Below, piece by piece: positions 16,056-25,236 of a stretch of 64,000 bases of DNA. The first letter of the stretch is position 1, and each line of letters starts with the position of its first letter. The DNA comes from Desulfohalovibrio reitneri (GTDB lineage Bacteria; Desulfobacterota; Desulfovibrionia; Desulfovibrionales; Desulfovibrionaceae): NCBI RefSeq assembly GCF_000711295.1, contig NZ_JOMJ01000003.1, positions 1,061,001 to 1,125,000 on the forward strand. Reading direction: 5' to 3'. The notes under the pieces were generated by a model. It worked only from the letters and a program-made list of their open reading frames with translations. It did not search any database and was not told where the DNA came from. The translations under genes were made by a program, and so were the position numbers.

Positions 16056-17507
16056 TTACTTGCGCCAGAACTCGGGGATGAAGAGGATGATGATGGTGTA
16101 GATTTCCAGCCTTCCCAGCACCATCAGTAGAATCAGCACCCATTTGGCGAAATCCGACATGAATGCGTAATTATCCGTGGGTCCCACAAGGCCCACGCCG
16201 GGTCCGATGTTGCCGATGCAGGCCAAAGAAGCCGCGAAGGAGGACATGACGTCCACTCCGGTGGCGGCCACCGTCAACGCCCCCAGGGCAAAGAGCAGCA
16301 GCCAGAGGATGAAGAATCCCCAGATGCCCCGCGTCACATCGTCGGAGACCACCTTTCGCCCGAACTTGACGTGCAGAACGGCCCGGGGATGTATGAGACG
16401 CATGAGTTCCTTGTAGGACGACTTGACCAGCAGCATGAGCCGCATGACCTTCATGCCGCCACCGGTGGAGCCGGCCGACCCGCCCACAAACATGAGGAAA
16501 AGCAGGATGATCTGACACAGCGGCAGCCACAGCTCGTAGTCGGCCGTGGCGTATCCTGTGGTGGTCAGGATGGAGGCCACCTGGAAGGAGCCGAAGCGCA
16601 GGGAATCCCAGAACGAATCATATGTGTCCCCGTAGGTGCAGCTCACCATGATGACCAGGCAGGCCGCGAAGAGGCCCAGGAACGTGCGACATTCCGGGTC
16701 GCGCCATAAAGCCAGCGGTTTGCCCCGCAGCAAGCGGTAATGCAACGAGAAATTAATGCCCGCGAGCAGCATGAACAGGGTGATGACGTACTGGATGTAG
16801 GCGCTGTCGAACGCCGCGATGGATGCGTTGCGGGTGGAGAAGCCGCCCGTGGCCATGGTGCCGAAGGTGTGGCAAAGGGCGTCGAAAAGGCTCATGCCGC
16901 CGAGCAGAAGTAGTGCGGCTTCCAGGGCGGAAAAAAACAGATAGACCTTCCACAGGGTCAGCGCCGTGTCCTTGATACGCGGTTTGAGCTTGTCAGGGAC
17001 CGGCCCCGGAACCTCGGCTCTGTAAAGCTGCATGCCGCCCACGCCGAGAAAAGGAAGAATGGCCAGGGACAGCACGATGATCCCCATGCCTCCCAGCCAA
17101 TGGGTGAAACTGCGCCAAAAGAGCAGCCCCCTGGGCAACGCCTCGATATCCGTAAGGATGGAAGCTCCGGTGGTGGTGAAACCGGAGAATGATTCGAATA
17201 CCGCGTCGGTTAGACTGGCGAACTCGCCGGAAAAAAGAAACGGCAAGGAGCCGAATGCCCCGGCGGCGAACCACCCCAGCCCGGTGATGATCATTCCTTC
17301 GCGGTGGCTCATGGCGGCCTGTTTGTTGGCCCCTCTGGTGCCAAGGAAGAGCAGCAGCCCGCTCCCAACGGTGATCGCCATGCTCTGTAGCAGGGGGTCC
17401 AGGTCTCCCTGCCCGTAATACAGGGAAAACAGCACCGGAAAGACCATGCATAGGCCGATGCTGATAACCAGCACCCCGATGAGGTGCAGGATGAATTTCC
17501 AGCGCAC
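16056..17507 (-). CDS. trkH: Potassium uptake protein TrkH
   Basis: A 483-residue ion-channel-like subunit of the Trk potassium system with the four M1-P-M2 repeats of the family. Filter-type turns are visible as SGFTTTGASIL, FGTMATGGFSTRN, ILTTTGYATADY and CIGNIGPGVGLVG, each with the conserved glycine, and the signature FVGGSAGSTGGGMKVMR is present. The start codon is GTG at 17507, directly after the trkA stop, so TrkH is made from the trkA message. The inner-membrane pore is gated by the TrkA ring. Confidence 0.95.
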   Translation of the reverse strand: MRWKFILHLIGVLVISIGLCMVFPVLFSLYYGQGDLDPLLQSMAITVGSGLLLFLGTRGANKQAAMSHREGMIITGLGWFAAGAFGSLPFLFSGEFASLTDAVFESFSGFTTTGASILTDIEALPRGLLFWRSFTHWLGGMGIIVLSLAILPFLGVGGMQLYRAEVPGPVPDKLKPRIKDTALTLWKVYLFFSALEAALLLLGGMSLFDALCHTFGTMATGGFSTRNASIAAFDSAYIQYVITLFMLLAGINFSLHYRLLRGKPLALWRDPECRTFLGLFAACLVIMVSCTYGDTYDSFWDSLRFGSFQVASILTTTGYATADYELWLPLCQIILLFLMFVGGSAGSTGGGMKVMRLMLLVKSSYKELMRLIHPRAVLHVKFGRKVVSDDVTRGIWGFFILWLLLFALGALTVAATGVDVMSSFAASLACIGNIGPGVGLVGPTDNYAFMSDFAKWVLILLMVLGRLEIYTIIILFIPEFWRK

Positions 17508-18872
17508 CTAGATGTACTCCAGCTTGACCATGAGCTGCCGCTCAACGTGGGTGACGTTTTTGCGCGTGGAGATGATGATGATGCGGTCCTCGGGGTGGAT
17601 GACGAAGTCGCCCGTGGGAATAATGACTTCCTCGCCACGAAGTACGGCCAGGATCAGCGCGCCGCTTGGGAAGTCGATGTCTTTGATGGGACGGTCCACA
17701 ATGTTCGACTTGTCCAAGGCCACAGCCTCCATGACCTCTGCCTCTTCGCCCTTAATGGACACGGTTGAGAGCACCTTGCCCCGGCGAATGGAGTGCAGGA
17801 TGGAGTTGATGGCCGACAGCCGGGTGGAAACAATATGCTCCACGCCTATGGCCTGCACCAGGGGCATGTAGGGGAATTTGTTTACCCGGGCGATGGTCTT
17901 GCGGGTCCCCAAGGAGCGGGAGAGCAGGCAGGACAGTACGTTGGTCTCGTCGTCACCGGTAAGGGCTATGACCAGATCCATGGACTTGATGTTTTCCTCT
18001 TCCAGCAGCTCCTGGTCGGTTCCGTCGCCCAGGAGCACCACCGGCCGGTCCAGCTTGGCGGAGAGGTACTGGCTGCGCAGGGGGTCGGACTCTACGAGCT
18101 TGACGTTGTACTGCTTGCTGTCCAGGGCCTGGGCCAGCCGCAGTCCGATGTTGCCCCCCCCGATGATAAGGATGGCGCGCAGGGGCTTTGCGGGAAAGCC
18201 GAAACGCCGCAACACCTCGTTGCGGTGGTTCTTGTCACAGACGAAATAGAGCAGGTCACCGCCCTTGAGGGTGTCCGCGCCCGAGGGGATGATGAGCCGG
18301 TCGTCGCGGACGATGGCCCCGATGATGACGTTGACCTTGCCGAAGAAGTCGCGGAGATCGGTCAGACCGGTGCCCGCCAGGGGGGATTTCTCGTCAAGTT
18401 GAATCCCGAGAAGCTGAATGCGCCCCTCGGCGAATTCGTTCACTTCGCGCACCCCGGGGGTGTTGATCAGGTGCATGACGCTCCTGACTGTCTCCACCTC
18501 GGGGTTGATAACCATGTTGATGTTGAGAATATCCCTGGCCAGGGCCTTCTGGTAGTCGGTGTATTCCTCGTTGCGTATGCGGGCCACCTTGGTCAGGTGG
18601 GGGGCCAGGGAATTGGCAAAGAAGCAGGCGATAAGATTGGTTTCATCGGAGTCGGTCACGGCCAGGAGGATGTCCGCTCCCTTGATGCCGGCCTCCTCCA
18701 GGACCTTGGGGCTGGAGCCGGAGCCCTGGATGAACTGTACGTCCAGCTGTTCGCTAACGCGTTTGAGGGCTGACGCGTCGCGGTCGATGACCAGGACTTC
18801 CTTGTTCTCGCTGGAGAGCCTCTGCGCGATGTGGAAGCCCACCTCGCCGGCGCCGACAATGATGATGCGCAC
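17508..18872 (-). CDS. trkA: Trk potassium uptake regulatory subunit TrkA
   Basis: A 454-residue cytoplasmic subunit with two RCK modules (RCK-N plus RCK-C, twice). The first NAD-binding loop is IIIVGAGEVGFHIAQRL at the N-terminus and the second is LIIGGGNIGLRLAQAL near residue 233; each is followed by an acidic residue at the end of beta 2 and a TDSDETN or TGDDETN turn. The start is GTG 18872. Stop and trkH start abut without a gap. Nucleotide binding by TrkA gates TrkH. Confidence 0.95.
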   Translation of the reverse strand: MRIIIVGAGEVGFHIAQRLSSENKEVLVIDRDASALKRVSEQLDVQFIQGSGSSPKVLEEAGIKGADILLAVTDSDETNLIACFFANSLAPHLTKVARIRNEEYTDYQKALARDILNINMVINPEVETVRSVMHLINTPGVREVNEFAEGRIQLLGIQLDEKSPLAGTGLTDLRDFFGKVNVIIGAIVRDDRLIIPSGADTLKGGDLLYFVCDKNHRNEVLRRFGFPAKPLRAILIIGGGNIGLRLAQALDSKQYNVKLVESDPLRSQYLSAKLDRPVVLLGDGTDQELLEEENIKSMDLVIALTGDDETNVLSCLLSRSLGTRKTIARVNKFPYMPLVQAIGVEHIVSTRLSAINSILHSIRRGKVLSTVSIKGEEAEVMEAVALDKSNIVDRPIKDIDFPSGALILAVLRGEEVIIPTGDFVIHPEDRIIIISTRKNVTHVERQLMVKLEYI

Positions 18873-18962
18873 GCATCCCTCCCTTTTCGCCGGATGGCGA
18901 TGTCAGTGCCCGGAAGGTCTAGCCAAAATCCCGGGGCAAGGCAAACGGCAAGCAGCCCAAAA

Positions 18963-18998
18963 TGAAAACCCGCCCACAGCGCTTGAGCCGTGGGCGGG
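18963..18998 (-). terminator. Rho-independent terminator after rpsT
   Basis: On the minus strand a perfect 9-bp stem (CCCGCCCAC with GTGGGCGGG) encloses a 12-nt loop and is followed by TTTTC. It lies 30 bp past the rpsT stop and closes the long minus-strand gene series that begins at mfd. Confidence 0.8.
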
Positions 18999-19028
18999 GA
19001 AGAATGGATGCGAGCCGTGTAAAGAGAA

Positions 19029-19289
19029 CTAGATCGCGTTGACCTTGCGGGTCAGACGGGACACCTTGCGCCCCGCGGTGCGCCAGTGGATGATGTTCCG
19101 GCGGCCGGCCCGGTCCAGCACGGAACTGGCCTGCACAAGAGCCTGGGAGGCCTGATCCTTGTCGCCCTGCTGCACGGCGGTTTCCACCTGCTTCACGGCG
19201 TTCTTAATACGGGTCTTCATGGCCCGGTTGCGGGCGCGGCGCTTGAGGCTCTGCTTGTGGCGCTTGATGGCGGACTTGTGGTTGGCCAC
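19029..19289 (-). CDS. rpsT: 30S ribosomal protein S20
   Basis: An 86-residue, very basic S20 with the family pattern [18 protein letters not shown] at the N-terminus and the C-terminal segment [17 protein letters not shown]20 binds 16S rRNA early in 30S assembly. The start is GTG (19289) with AGGAG eight bases upstream. GTG starts are used in other rpsT genes too, where weak initiation helps autoregulation; that parallel is an inference. Confidence 0.95.
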   Translation of the reverse strand: MANHKSAIKRHKQSLKRRARNRAMKTRIKNAVKQVETAVQQGDKDQASQALVQASSVLDRAGRRNIIHWRTAGRKVSRLTRKVNAI

Positions 19290-19405
19290 GGCGTGCTCCT
19301 GTATCCCGATGACGGGTTTTATTCGTTCCTAGCTCGTTCTCGTTTCGGAAATGGGGTCTTTACACATTCTCCAGGCATTCTGTCAAGTGCCTCGACCCTC
19401 TTTTC

Positions 19406-21496
19406 TCACACCTGCAGGGCGTTGAAGTCCGCCAGCCTGGCCAGCAAGGAAACCAGGGACTGCAGCAGGCCGAGGCGGTTGCGGCGCAAGTCGTCCTCTG
19501 GGCACATAACCATGACGTTGTCGAAGAAAGCGTCAACTTTGGGTCGTAATTCGCCCAGCAGGGCGAACAGGTTCCTGAAGTCTCCCTTCTCCCAGTGCTC
19601 CTCGAAACGGGGTGTGACGGCCTCGAGGGCGGCGGCCAACTCGCGTTCGGCTTCTTCCTCGAACAAAGCCGGGTCGTAGGAGCCAATCAGCGCCACTCCG
19701 GCTTCATCGCCCTGCTTGCGGATGATGTTGGCCGCCCGCTTGAAGGTCAAGACCGCCTCCTGAAAACCTGGAGAGCGGCTGAACTCGTCCAGGGCGCGCA
19801 GTCGGCGGCCGAATGCGTGGATATCGTCGAATCCAGCCCCGAGACAGGCCTCCACAACCAGGGTCTCGAACCCTCGGGCCGTGTAGTGAGCCTTGAGTCG
19901 CTGCCCGAAAAACTCCACAAGGCGCTCCTGGGCCTCGTCCGGGCTCAGCTTCCATTCCACGTCGGAGTACCCGTTGAACGCGGTTTTGATGAGATGGCGC
20001 AGGTCCAGTTTCAGGCGGTGCTCCAAAACAATGCGGCATATGCCCAGGGCCTGACGGCGCAGGGCGTACTGATCCGCGCCGCCGGTGGGAATCATATTCA
20101 GTCCAAAGCACCCGGCCAGAGTGTCCGCCTTGTCCGCGATGGACAAGAGCGCACCGGGGAGGCTGGAAGGCACGGAACTGTCCGGTCCGGCGGGCAGGTA
20201 CTGTTCGGAAAGGGCCTGGGCGATGTTGGCGGAGTACCCTTTAAGCCCGGCGTAAATGCCGCCCATAATCCCCTGGAGATTATCGAATTCGCAGACCATC
20301 TCGGAGACCAAGTCGCACTTGGCCAACCTGCCCGATTCACCCATGTCGAGCAGCAATTCCGGCTTGACCTGTTCGGCCAACTTGCCTCCCAGCCGCTCAA
20401 GACGCCTAGCCTTCTCCCCCATGCTGCCCAAGGGCTGGAGGAAGGTCACGGAGTCCAATTTACCGAACCAGACATCGAAGCTTTGCGACTTGTCCGCCTC
20501 CCAGAAAAAGCGGGCGTCCTCCAAGCGGGCCTTGAGCACACGTTCCCAGCCGGAACAGACCAGACCGGGATCATCCGGCTCCAAATTGAGGACAGTAAGG
20601 AACTTGTTCGCCAAGCCGCCCTCGGCGTCCTGCACGCCCAGGCTCTTCTGGTGTTTCTGCATGCTGGTCAGCAGCACTTCGCGAGGAAGTTCCAGATAAA
20701 GCTCGTCGAAGGAGCCGAGCATGGGCCTGGGGTATTCCACCAGGTTGGCCGTCTCGTCCAAGAGATCGTCGTCCCAGACGATGGACAGTCCTTCGGCTTC
20801 GGCCAGGCGATCGCCCTTGTCGCGTATAAGCCGCTTGCGTTCCTCGGGGTCCAAAACGACGGCCCCCCGCTCGCGCATGGTCAAAAAATACTCGGCCGGA
20901 TCGGCCACTTCGAACGGCCCGGGCCCCATCACGCGGTGTCCCCAGGTCGTCCGTCCAGTCCGGATGTCCTCCAGGGCGAATTCCACCACGTCGTTGTCCA
21001 GAAGAGCCAGCAGCCAGCGTATGGGGCGACCGAAGGCCAGGTCGCGCGAGCCCCATCGCATGCGCTTGGGGAAGGAAAGGCGACGAACTACCCGCTCCAG
21101 GATTCCCGGCAGCATATCCAGGGCAGAGGCTCCGCCCACGGCCTTGGTCACGCTCAGGTACTCGCCCTTGTCCGTCTTGATGGTGCGCAAATCGGACGGT
21201 TCCACCCCCTGGCTGGAGGCGAAGCCCAGCCCGGCCTTGGTCAACTCGCCGGACTCATCAAAGGCGATGCGGGCGGGCGGACCGGTGACGACTTCCTCCT
21301 CCCGGCGTTGCTCCGTGGCCAAGCCGGTGACATGCAGCACTAGCCGCCTTGGAGTGGCATGGCCGAAAAGGCGGCCGCAGTCCAGACGCTGTTCAAGAAG
21401 CTCCTCGGCCGTCAATCGCTTCAACTCCTCCGCCAGGGAGGGCACGAAGCGGGCGGGCATCTCCTCGACGCCGATTTCCAGCAGCAGTTCGGCCAT
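19406..21496 (-). CDS. glyS: Glycyl-tRNA synthetase, beta subunit
   Basis: A 696-residue beta subunit of the alpha2-beta2 glycyl-tRNA synthetase. It starts MAELLLEIGVEEMPARF and contains FPKRMRWGSRDLAFGRPIRW, YLELPREVLLTSMQKHQKS and the HD-like/anticodon-binding C-terminal region with FDNVMVMCPEDDLRRNRLGLL. The beta subunit recognises the tRNA. ATG 21496 follows AGGAGGGGTAGC; the reading frame is open further upstream inside glyQ but without family similarity. The glyQ stop is only 4 bp before. Confidence 0.95.
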   Translation of the reverse strand: MAELLLEIGVEEMPARFVPSLAEELKRLTAEELLEQRLDCGRLFGHATPRRLVLHVTGLATEQRREEEVVTGPPARIAFDESGELTKAGLGFASSQGVEPSDLRTIKTDKGEYLSVTKAVGGASALDMLPGILERVVRRLSFPKRMRWGSRDLAFGRPIRWLLALLDNDVVEFALEDIRTGRTTWGHRVMGPGPFEVADPAEYFLTMRERGAVVLDPEERKRLIRDKGDRLAEAEGLSIVWDDDLLDETANLVEYPRPMLGSFDELYLELPREVLLTSMQKHQKSLGVQDAEGGLANKFLTVLNLEPDDPGLVCSGWERVLKARLEDARFFWEADKSQSFDVWFGKLDSVTFLQPLGSMGEKARRLERLGGKLAEQVKPELLLDMGESGRLAKCDLVSEMVCEFDNLQGIMGGIYAGLKGYSANIAQALSEQYLPAGPDSSVPSSLPGALLSIADKADTLAGCFGLNMIPTGGADQYALRRQALGICRIVLEHRLKLDLRHLIKTAFNGYSDVEWKLSPDEAQERLVEFFGQRLKAHYTARGFETLVVEACLGAGFDDIHAFGRRLRALDEFSRSPGFQEAVLTFKRAANIIRKQGDEAGVALIGSYDPALFEEEAERELAAALEAVTPRFEEHWEKGDFRNLFALLGELRPKVDAFFDNVMVMCPEDDLRRNRLGLLQSLVSLLARLADFNALQV

Positions 21497-21500
21497 TGTG

Positions 21501-22379
21501 CTACCCCTCCTCCCGGGCCAGCATGGGATGGCCCAATTCCTTGCGCTGGGCGGCGTACAGCCTGGCCACCTTGGAGGCCAGTGCGCGCACCCGGTGGATG
21601 TACCCGGTCCGCTCGGTGATGGAGATGGCTCCACGCGCGTCCAACAGGTTGAAGGTGTGGGAGCACTTGAGACAGTAGTCGTAGGCGGGCCAGGGAAGCC
21701 CCTGTTCGCACATACCTGAGCACTCGGCCTCGAACATGTCAAAATTGGTGAAAAGCATGGAGGTGTCGGCCAGTTCGAAATTGTAGCGGGACTGTTCCAC
21801 CTCGTTCTGGTGGTGAACCTGCCCGTAGGTGACGTGCTCGTTCCAGTCCAGGTCGTACACGGATTCCTTGCCCTGAAGATACATGCAGATGCGCTCCAGG
21901 CCGTAGGTCAGCTCCACGCTGACGGGGTGAAGGTCGATGCCGCCCACCTGCTGAAAGTACGTGAACTGGGTAACCTCCATGCCGTCTAGCCAGACTTCCC
22001 AGCCCAGGCCCCAGGCGCCCAGGGTCGGGGACTCCCAGTCGTCCTCAACGAAGCGGATGTCGTGACGGGCCGGATTCACGCCCAGGGCGGCCAAGCTTTG
22101 CAGGTAGAGGTCCTGCACATCGTCCGGCGAAGGCTTCAGGATGACCTGGAATTGGTAATAGTGCTGCAACCGGTTGGGGTTTTCCCCGTAACGTCCGTCC
22201 GTGGGCCTGCGGGAGGGCTCTACATAGGCGACGTTCCACGGTTCCGGCCCAATGACCCGAAGAAAGGTGTGGGGATTGAACGTCCCCGCGCCGACCTCCA
22301 CGTCAACGGGCTGGCCGACCAGGCATCCCCGCTCGGCCCAGTATTGTTGCAGGGTCAGAATCACGTCTTGAAACGTCAT
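21501..22379 (-). CDS. glyQ: Glycyl-tRNA synthetase, alpha subunit
   Basis: A 292-residue catalytic alpha subunit that activates glycine and charges tRNA(Gly). Class II landmarks include [58 protein letters not shown] (motif 2 region), [19 protein letters not shown] and [18 protein letters not shown] 22379 was chosen on the family N-terminus. It lies between recO and glyS on the same strand. Confidence 0.96.
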   Translation of the reverse strand: MTFQDVILTLQQYWAERGCLVGQPVDVEVGAGTFNPHTFLRVIGPEPWNVAYVEPSRRPTDGRYGENPNRLQHYYQFQVILKPSPDDVQDLYLQSLAALGVNPARHDIRFVEDDWESPTLGAWGLGWEVWLDGMEVTQFTYFQQVGGIDLHPVSVELTYGLERICMYLQGKESVYDLDWNEHVTYGQVHHQNEVEQSRYNFELADTSMLFTNFDMFEAECSGMCEQGLPWPAYDYCLKCSHTFNLLDARGAISITERTGYIHRVRALASKVARLYAAQRKELGHPMLAREEG

Positions 22380-22399
22380 GGCGCTCCTCGAAAAACGAT

Positions 22400-23146
22400 C
22401 TAGGCCCGGCGAAAGCGACCTTTCCGCCAGGCCAGGCCGAGATGATATTGGATAAACCCGTCCACGAGGCTGAAGCATTCCTCGCGGACCCCCGCGGGCA
22501 TGTCCAACCGGCTCCACTGTCCGGGCGTGCTGTCGGCCAAAAAGCGCAGCGTGGCCACGGCGCCTCGACTGAGGCGCAGGCCGCCCCCCGAACGGGACCC
22601 GCACTTTTCGCAAAGAAGCCGCCCCCGGTCAACGGCGAAGTAGGCGTGCTCCATGCCCTCGACCTTCAGGCCGCATTCCGGGCAGCATTCGAGCTGCGGT
22701 CCGAAACCGAGAGCGAAGAGCGCCCCGGCTCGGAAATACATGGGCAACGAAGGGGAAACTTGGTCGGCCTCATCCAGAACACGCAGCGTATCCGCCATGG
22801 TGTGAAAAAGATATTCGGCGCTCTCCTCCCCGTCCTGCACGGCCTCCACGAACTTAAGGCAGTTGGCGGCCATGCCCAGCCTGTCCAGGTCCGAACGCAG
22901 TCTTGGGAAAGATCGGGAGAGTCCGGCCTCGGTGAGGTGCAGGTACCGCCCGGCGCGGTCCGAAGACACGCTGGCTAGAAGGATGTTGAATGAATCAAGG
23001 CAGCCGGGAAAGCGGCGTCGACTCTTGGCCCCGCCAAAGGCGAACACCGTCAGCAGGCCACGGGAGGGGGTCAATAAGCGCACCCACAGATCAGCCTCGC
23101 GAAAGCGGCCAGTCCCGGCCACCAGGGCCTTGTCGGTGAACTCCAT
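22400..23146 (-). CDS. recO: DNA repair protein RecO
   Basis: A 248-residue RecO, which with RecR loads RecA on SSB-coated DNA. The N-terminal OB-fold has [25 protein letters not shown] and [13 protein letters not shown]; the C-terminal half keeps a four-cysteine zinc site (CPECG and CEKCG). It is followed closely by glyQ (20 bp) and preceded by the RodZ-like gene (8 bp). Confidence 0.9.
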   Translation of the reverse strand: MEFTDKALVAGTGRFREADLWVRLLTPSRGLLTVFAFGGAKSRRRFPGCLDSFNILLASVSSDRAGRYLHLTEAGLSRSFPRLRSDLDRLGMAANCLKFVEAVQDGEESAEYLFHTMADTLRVLDEADQVSPSLPMYFRAGALFALGFGPQLECCPECGLKVEGMEHAYFAVDRGRLLCEKCGSRSGGGLRLSRGAVATLRFLADSTPGQWSRLDMPAGVREECFSLVDGFIQYHLGLAWRKGRFRRA

Positions 23147-23154
23147 GTACCCTC

Positions 23155-24195
23155 CTACTGGGGAGGGAAATCCAGGGTGCGGACCTGTCCGGATTCCGCG
23201 CCGAGGGGAACCGTCTGCCCGTCGTAGACAACGTCAACCCCACCCGCGTTGCCGAGCCGAAGGCGCAGGGACTCGTCGAAAGGAAGGCGCAGTTTCTCCC
23301 CCGGGCGCAGGTAATATTCCCGCACCGAGCCGCCGTCCGTATTGGTCTCCATCCAGCAGGCCTCGGTGGCGGAAACGACCACAAGGTGCTCGCGTCCGCC
23401 CACGGCCTCGCCAGCCGACATGGTCCGTGTTTCGGCTTGCTCGCCGACGGTCTCGGCCCCCTCCTCCGGAGCGGGGGCGGGCACTTCCTCCGCGGTTGGC
23501 CCCTCAAGGGCCTCGGGTGAGGATTCCGGAGCGGCCGGGCCGCTTTCCACGCCCCCTTCGGCGGCATCGTCGGCCGCAGGGGGCGACTCCTCAGCGGCCT
23601 CCGGACCATCGGGCTCCCGCCGCTCCAAGGCATCCAGTTCATCCGCGGCGGGCTCCTCATCCATGGCACCGTCCACTCTGGGCGACTCGGGTTCCGCCGG
23701 GGTAACTGGAGAAGGCTCGGGAGACGCCACAGGCTCCTCCACGGGAGCCTGATCCGGCGTCACAGCGGGCGTCGTTCCTGATTCGTCCGGAGGCGAGACC
23801 GACTTCGGCAGCATCCAGACGCCCACGCCCACGGCCGCCGCCAGCACAACCAGCAAAACGATTGTCCGGACCACCTTGGCCCCGGCGCGCGAGCCGGAGT
23901 GAAGCTTGAGGTCCTTTTTCAGTTCGCGGGCCGCCTCCTCGCTGAAATCGTCCTCAATTGGCAGGGCCTCGTTGAGCACTTCATCGTATTCAGCGAGGTC
24001 AACGCCAAGCAGCTCGGCGTAATTGCGTATAAAGCCACGGCTGTAAACGGCGTGGGGCAGATCGTCCTCGCGGCCTTCCTCGATGGCCGTAATGTTGCGG
24101 CGGCTGATCTTGGTCCGCTCAACGACCTCATCGAGACTGAGGCCCTTGTTCATGCGCTCGTGGCGCAGCCGTTCACCCAATTCCCGCAAGCTCAT
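23155..24195 (-). CDS. RodZ-like protein (HTH, one TM helix, Pro/Glu-rich linker, DUF4115 domain)
   Basis: A 346-residue membrane protein. Residues 1-85 form a Cro/C1-type HTH_25 domain (MSLRELGERLRHERMNKGLSL, ERTKISRRNITAIEEGR, YSRGFIRNYAELLGVDL). A basic stretch precedes one transmembrane helix (about 108-128, TIVLLVVLAAAVGVGVWML). Then comes a 130-residue periplasmic linker of Pro, Glu and Ala, and a C-terminal beta domain (CWMETNTDGGSVREYYLRPGEKLRLPF). This is the RodZ architecture, which links MreB to the wall machinery in rods. The linker is long and low-complexity. It sits in the SurA/mfd series, not near mreB in this window. Confidence 0.85.
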   Translation of the reverse strand: MSLRELGERLRHERMNKGLSLDEVVERTKISRRNITAIEEGREDDLPHAVYSRGFIRNYAELLGVDLAEYDEVLNEALPIEDDFSEEAARELKKDLKLHSGSRAGAKVVRTIVLLVVLAAAVGVGVWMLPKSVSPPDESGTTPAVTPDQAPVEEPVASPEPSPVTPAEPESPRVDGAMDEEPAADELDALERREPDGPEAAEESPPAADDAAEGGVESGPAAPESSPEALEGPTAEEVPAPAPEEGAETVGEQAETRTMSAGEAVGGREHLVVVSATEACWMETNTDGGSVREYYLRPGEKLRLPFDESLRLRLGNAGGVDVVYDGQTVPLGAESGQVRTLDFPPQ

Positions 24196-24210
24196 GCCCT
24201 TTCTCCCGGG

Positions 24211-25176
24211 CTAGAGTCTGATGTCCAAAATGGCTTTCTTCCGAAGCCGCTGCAGATATTCCTGGTACAGTTCGTCGAACCGCGGCTCGGCCAACTCATC
24301 GCGTATTTCCTCCCGGACCTCCTCCAGTGGCCGGACTTGGCCGGCGCTGTCGGAAGTCACCTTAAGCAGGGCGCCCTTGCCGCTAATGGCGAAGGGACGG
24401 CTGACGTCTCCCTCGCTCTTGCCCGCCAGGGCGTCCTTCCATTCCGGAGCGAGTTCCGACCACTGCAGCACCCCGATGTCTCCCCCGGATTCGGCCGCAG
24501 GACCGATGGATTGGGCCTCGGCGGCTTCCGCAAAGGTCATGTCGCCGGAGACGATGCGCTCGCGCAGGGTTTCGGCCTGTTCGTCATCCGGCAAAAGGAT
24601 GATTCGCAGGCCGACGGAACGCTGCTTGGTGTACCGCTCCTTGTGCTCCTCGTAAAACGCTTCGATTTCCTGGGTGGTCACGGCCACCTTGCGGCGGACC
24701 ATGCTTCCAACCAGGCGGTTCGTGATGATGTCCTCACGCAGCTTCTCGCGAAACTTCGGCAAGGTCAGGCCTTCTTCGGCCAGTTGCTTTTTCAGCTCCT
24801 CCTGGTCAAGGTCCTTCTGCTGCTTGAGCCGCTCCAGGTGCGAGTCCACTTCACTGTCCGAGACGGTGATACCCAGACGCTCACCTTCCTGAACAAGCAG
24901 CATTTCATTGACCATGCGGTCCAGCAGGTCGCGCTTCATCCGGCGCAGGCGCTTCCGTTCCTCCTGGGAAAGCTCCTGGCCCTTGAAGCGGAGCATGATC
25001 GGCTTGAAGCGTTTGTCAAGCTCGTGCAGCGTAATGATCTCTCCATTGACCACGGCCACTATGCGGTCCAACACCTCCGCCTTGGCGGGACGGGCCGGAA
25101 GCAGAAGCGCCAGGACGATCAGGACGAGAGCGCCCCGCATGCCGGGGCGAGAGAGTGCGGTACGGGAATATGCCAT
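24211..25176 (-). CDS. SurA-like periplasmic chaperone / peptidyl-prolyl isomerase
   Basis: A 321-residue exported protein. ATG 25176 gives a classic signal peptide (hydrophobic core MRGALVLIVLALLLPA, cleavage near PAKA-EVLD). The mature N-terminus DRIVAVVNGEIITLHELDKR is the SurA N-terminal domain. A long helical region rich in Glu, Lys and Leu follows, then a parvulin-type PPIase domain with GDMTFAEAAEAQSIGPAAESGGDIGVLQWSELAPEW split by its normal loop. It should help outer-membrane proteins fold. A TTG 42 bp upstream would add 14 residues and is less likely. It follows a second SurA-like gene. Confidence 0.88.
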   Translation of the reverse strand: MAYSRTALSRPGMRGALVLIVLALLLPARPAKAEVLDRIVAVVNGEIITLHELDKRFKPIMLRFKGQELSQEERKRLRRMKRDLLDRMVNEMLLVQEGERLGITVSDSEVDSHLERLKQQKDLDQEELKKQLAEEGLTLPKFREKLREDIITNRLVGSMVRRKVAVTTQEIEAFYEEHKERYTKQRSVGLRIILLPDDEQAETLRERIVSGDMTFAEAAEAQSIGPAAESGGDIGVLQWSELAPEWKDALAGKSEGDVSRPFAISGKGALLKVTSDSAGQVRPLEEVREEIRDELAEPRFDELYQEYLQRLRKKAILDIRL

Positions 25177-25236
25177 CAAGAGTACCTGGATTGGGTTTTG
25201 GTTGTAGTCGCTTTTCAAGCCGGTTGCAATGCGGCT

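Noticed and set aside
19595..21343. 582-codon frame on the plus strand opposite glyS
   Set aside because: Antisense shadow of a high-GC gene; glyS is certain on the other strand.
23461..23760. Possible tandem DNA repeat in the RodZ-like gene
   Set aside because: The bases repeat only loosely; it is a Pro/Glu/Ala codon-rich linker, not a true repeat array.
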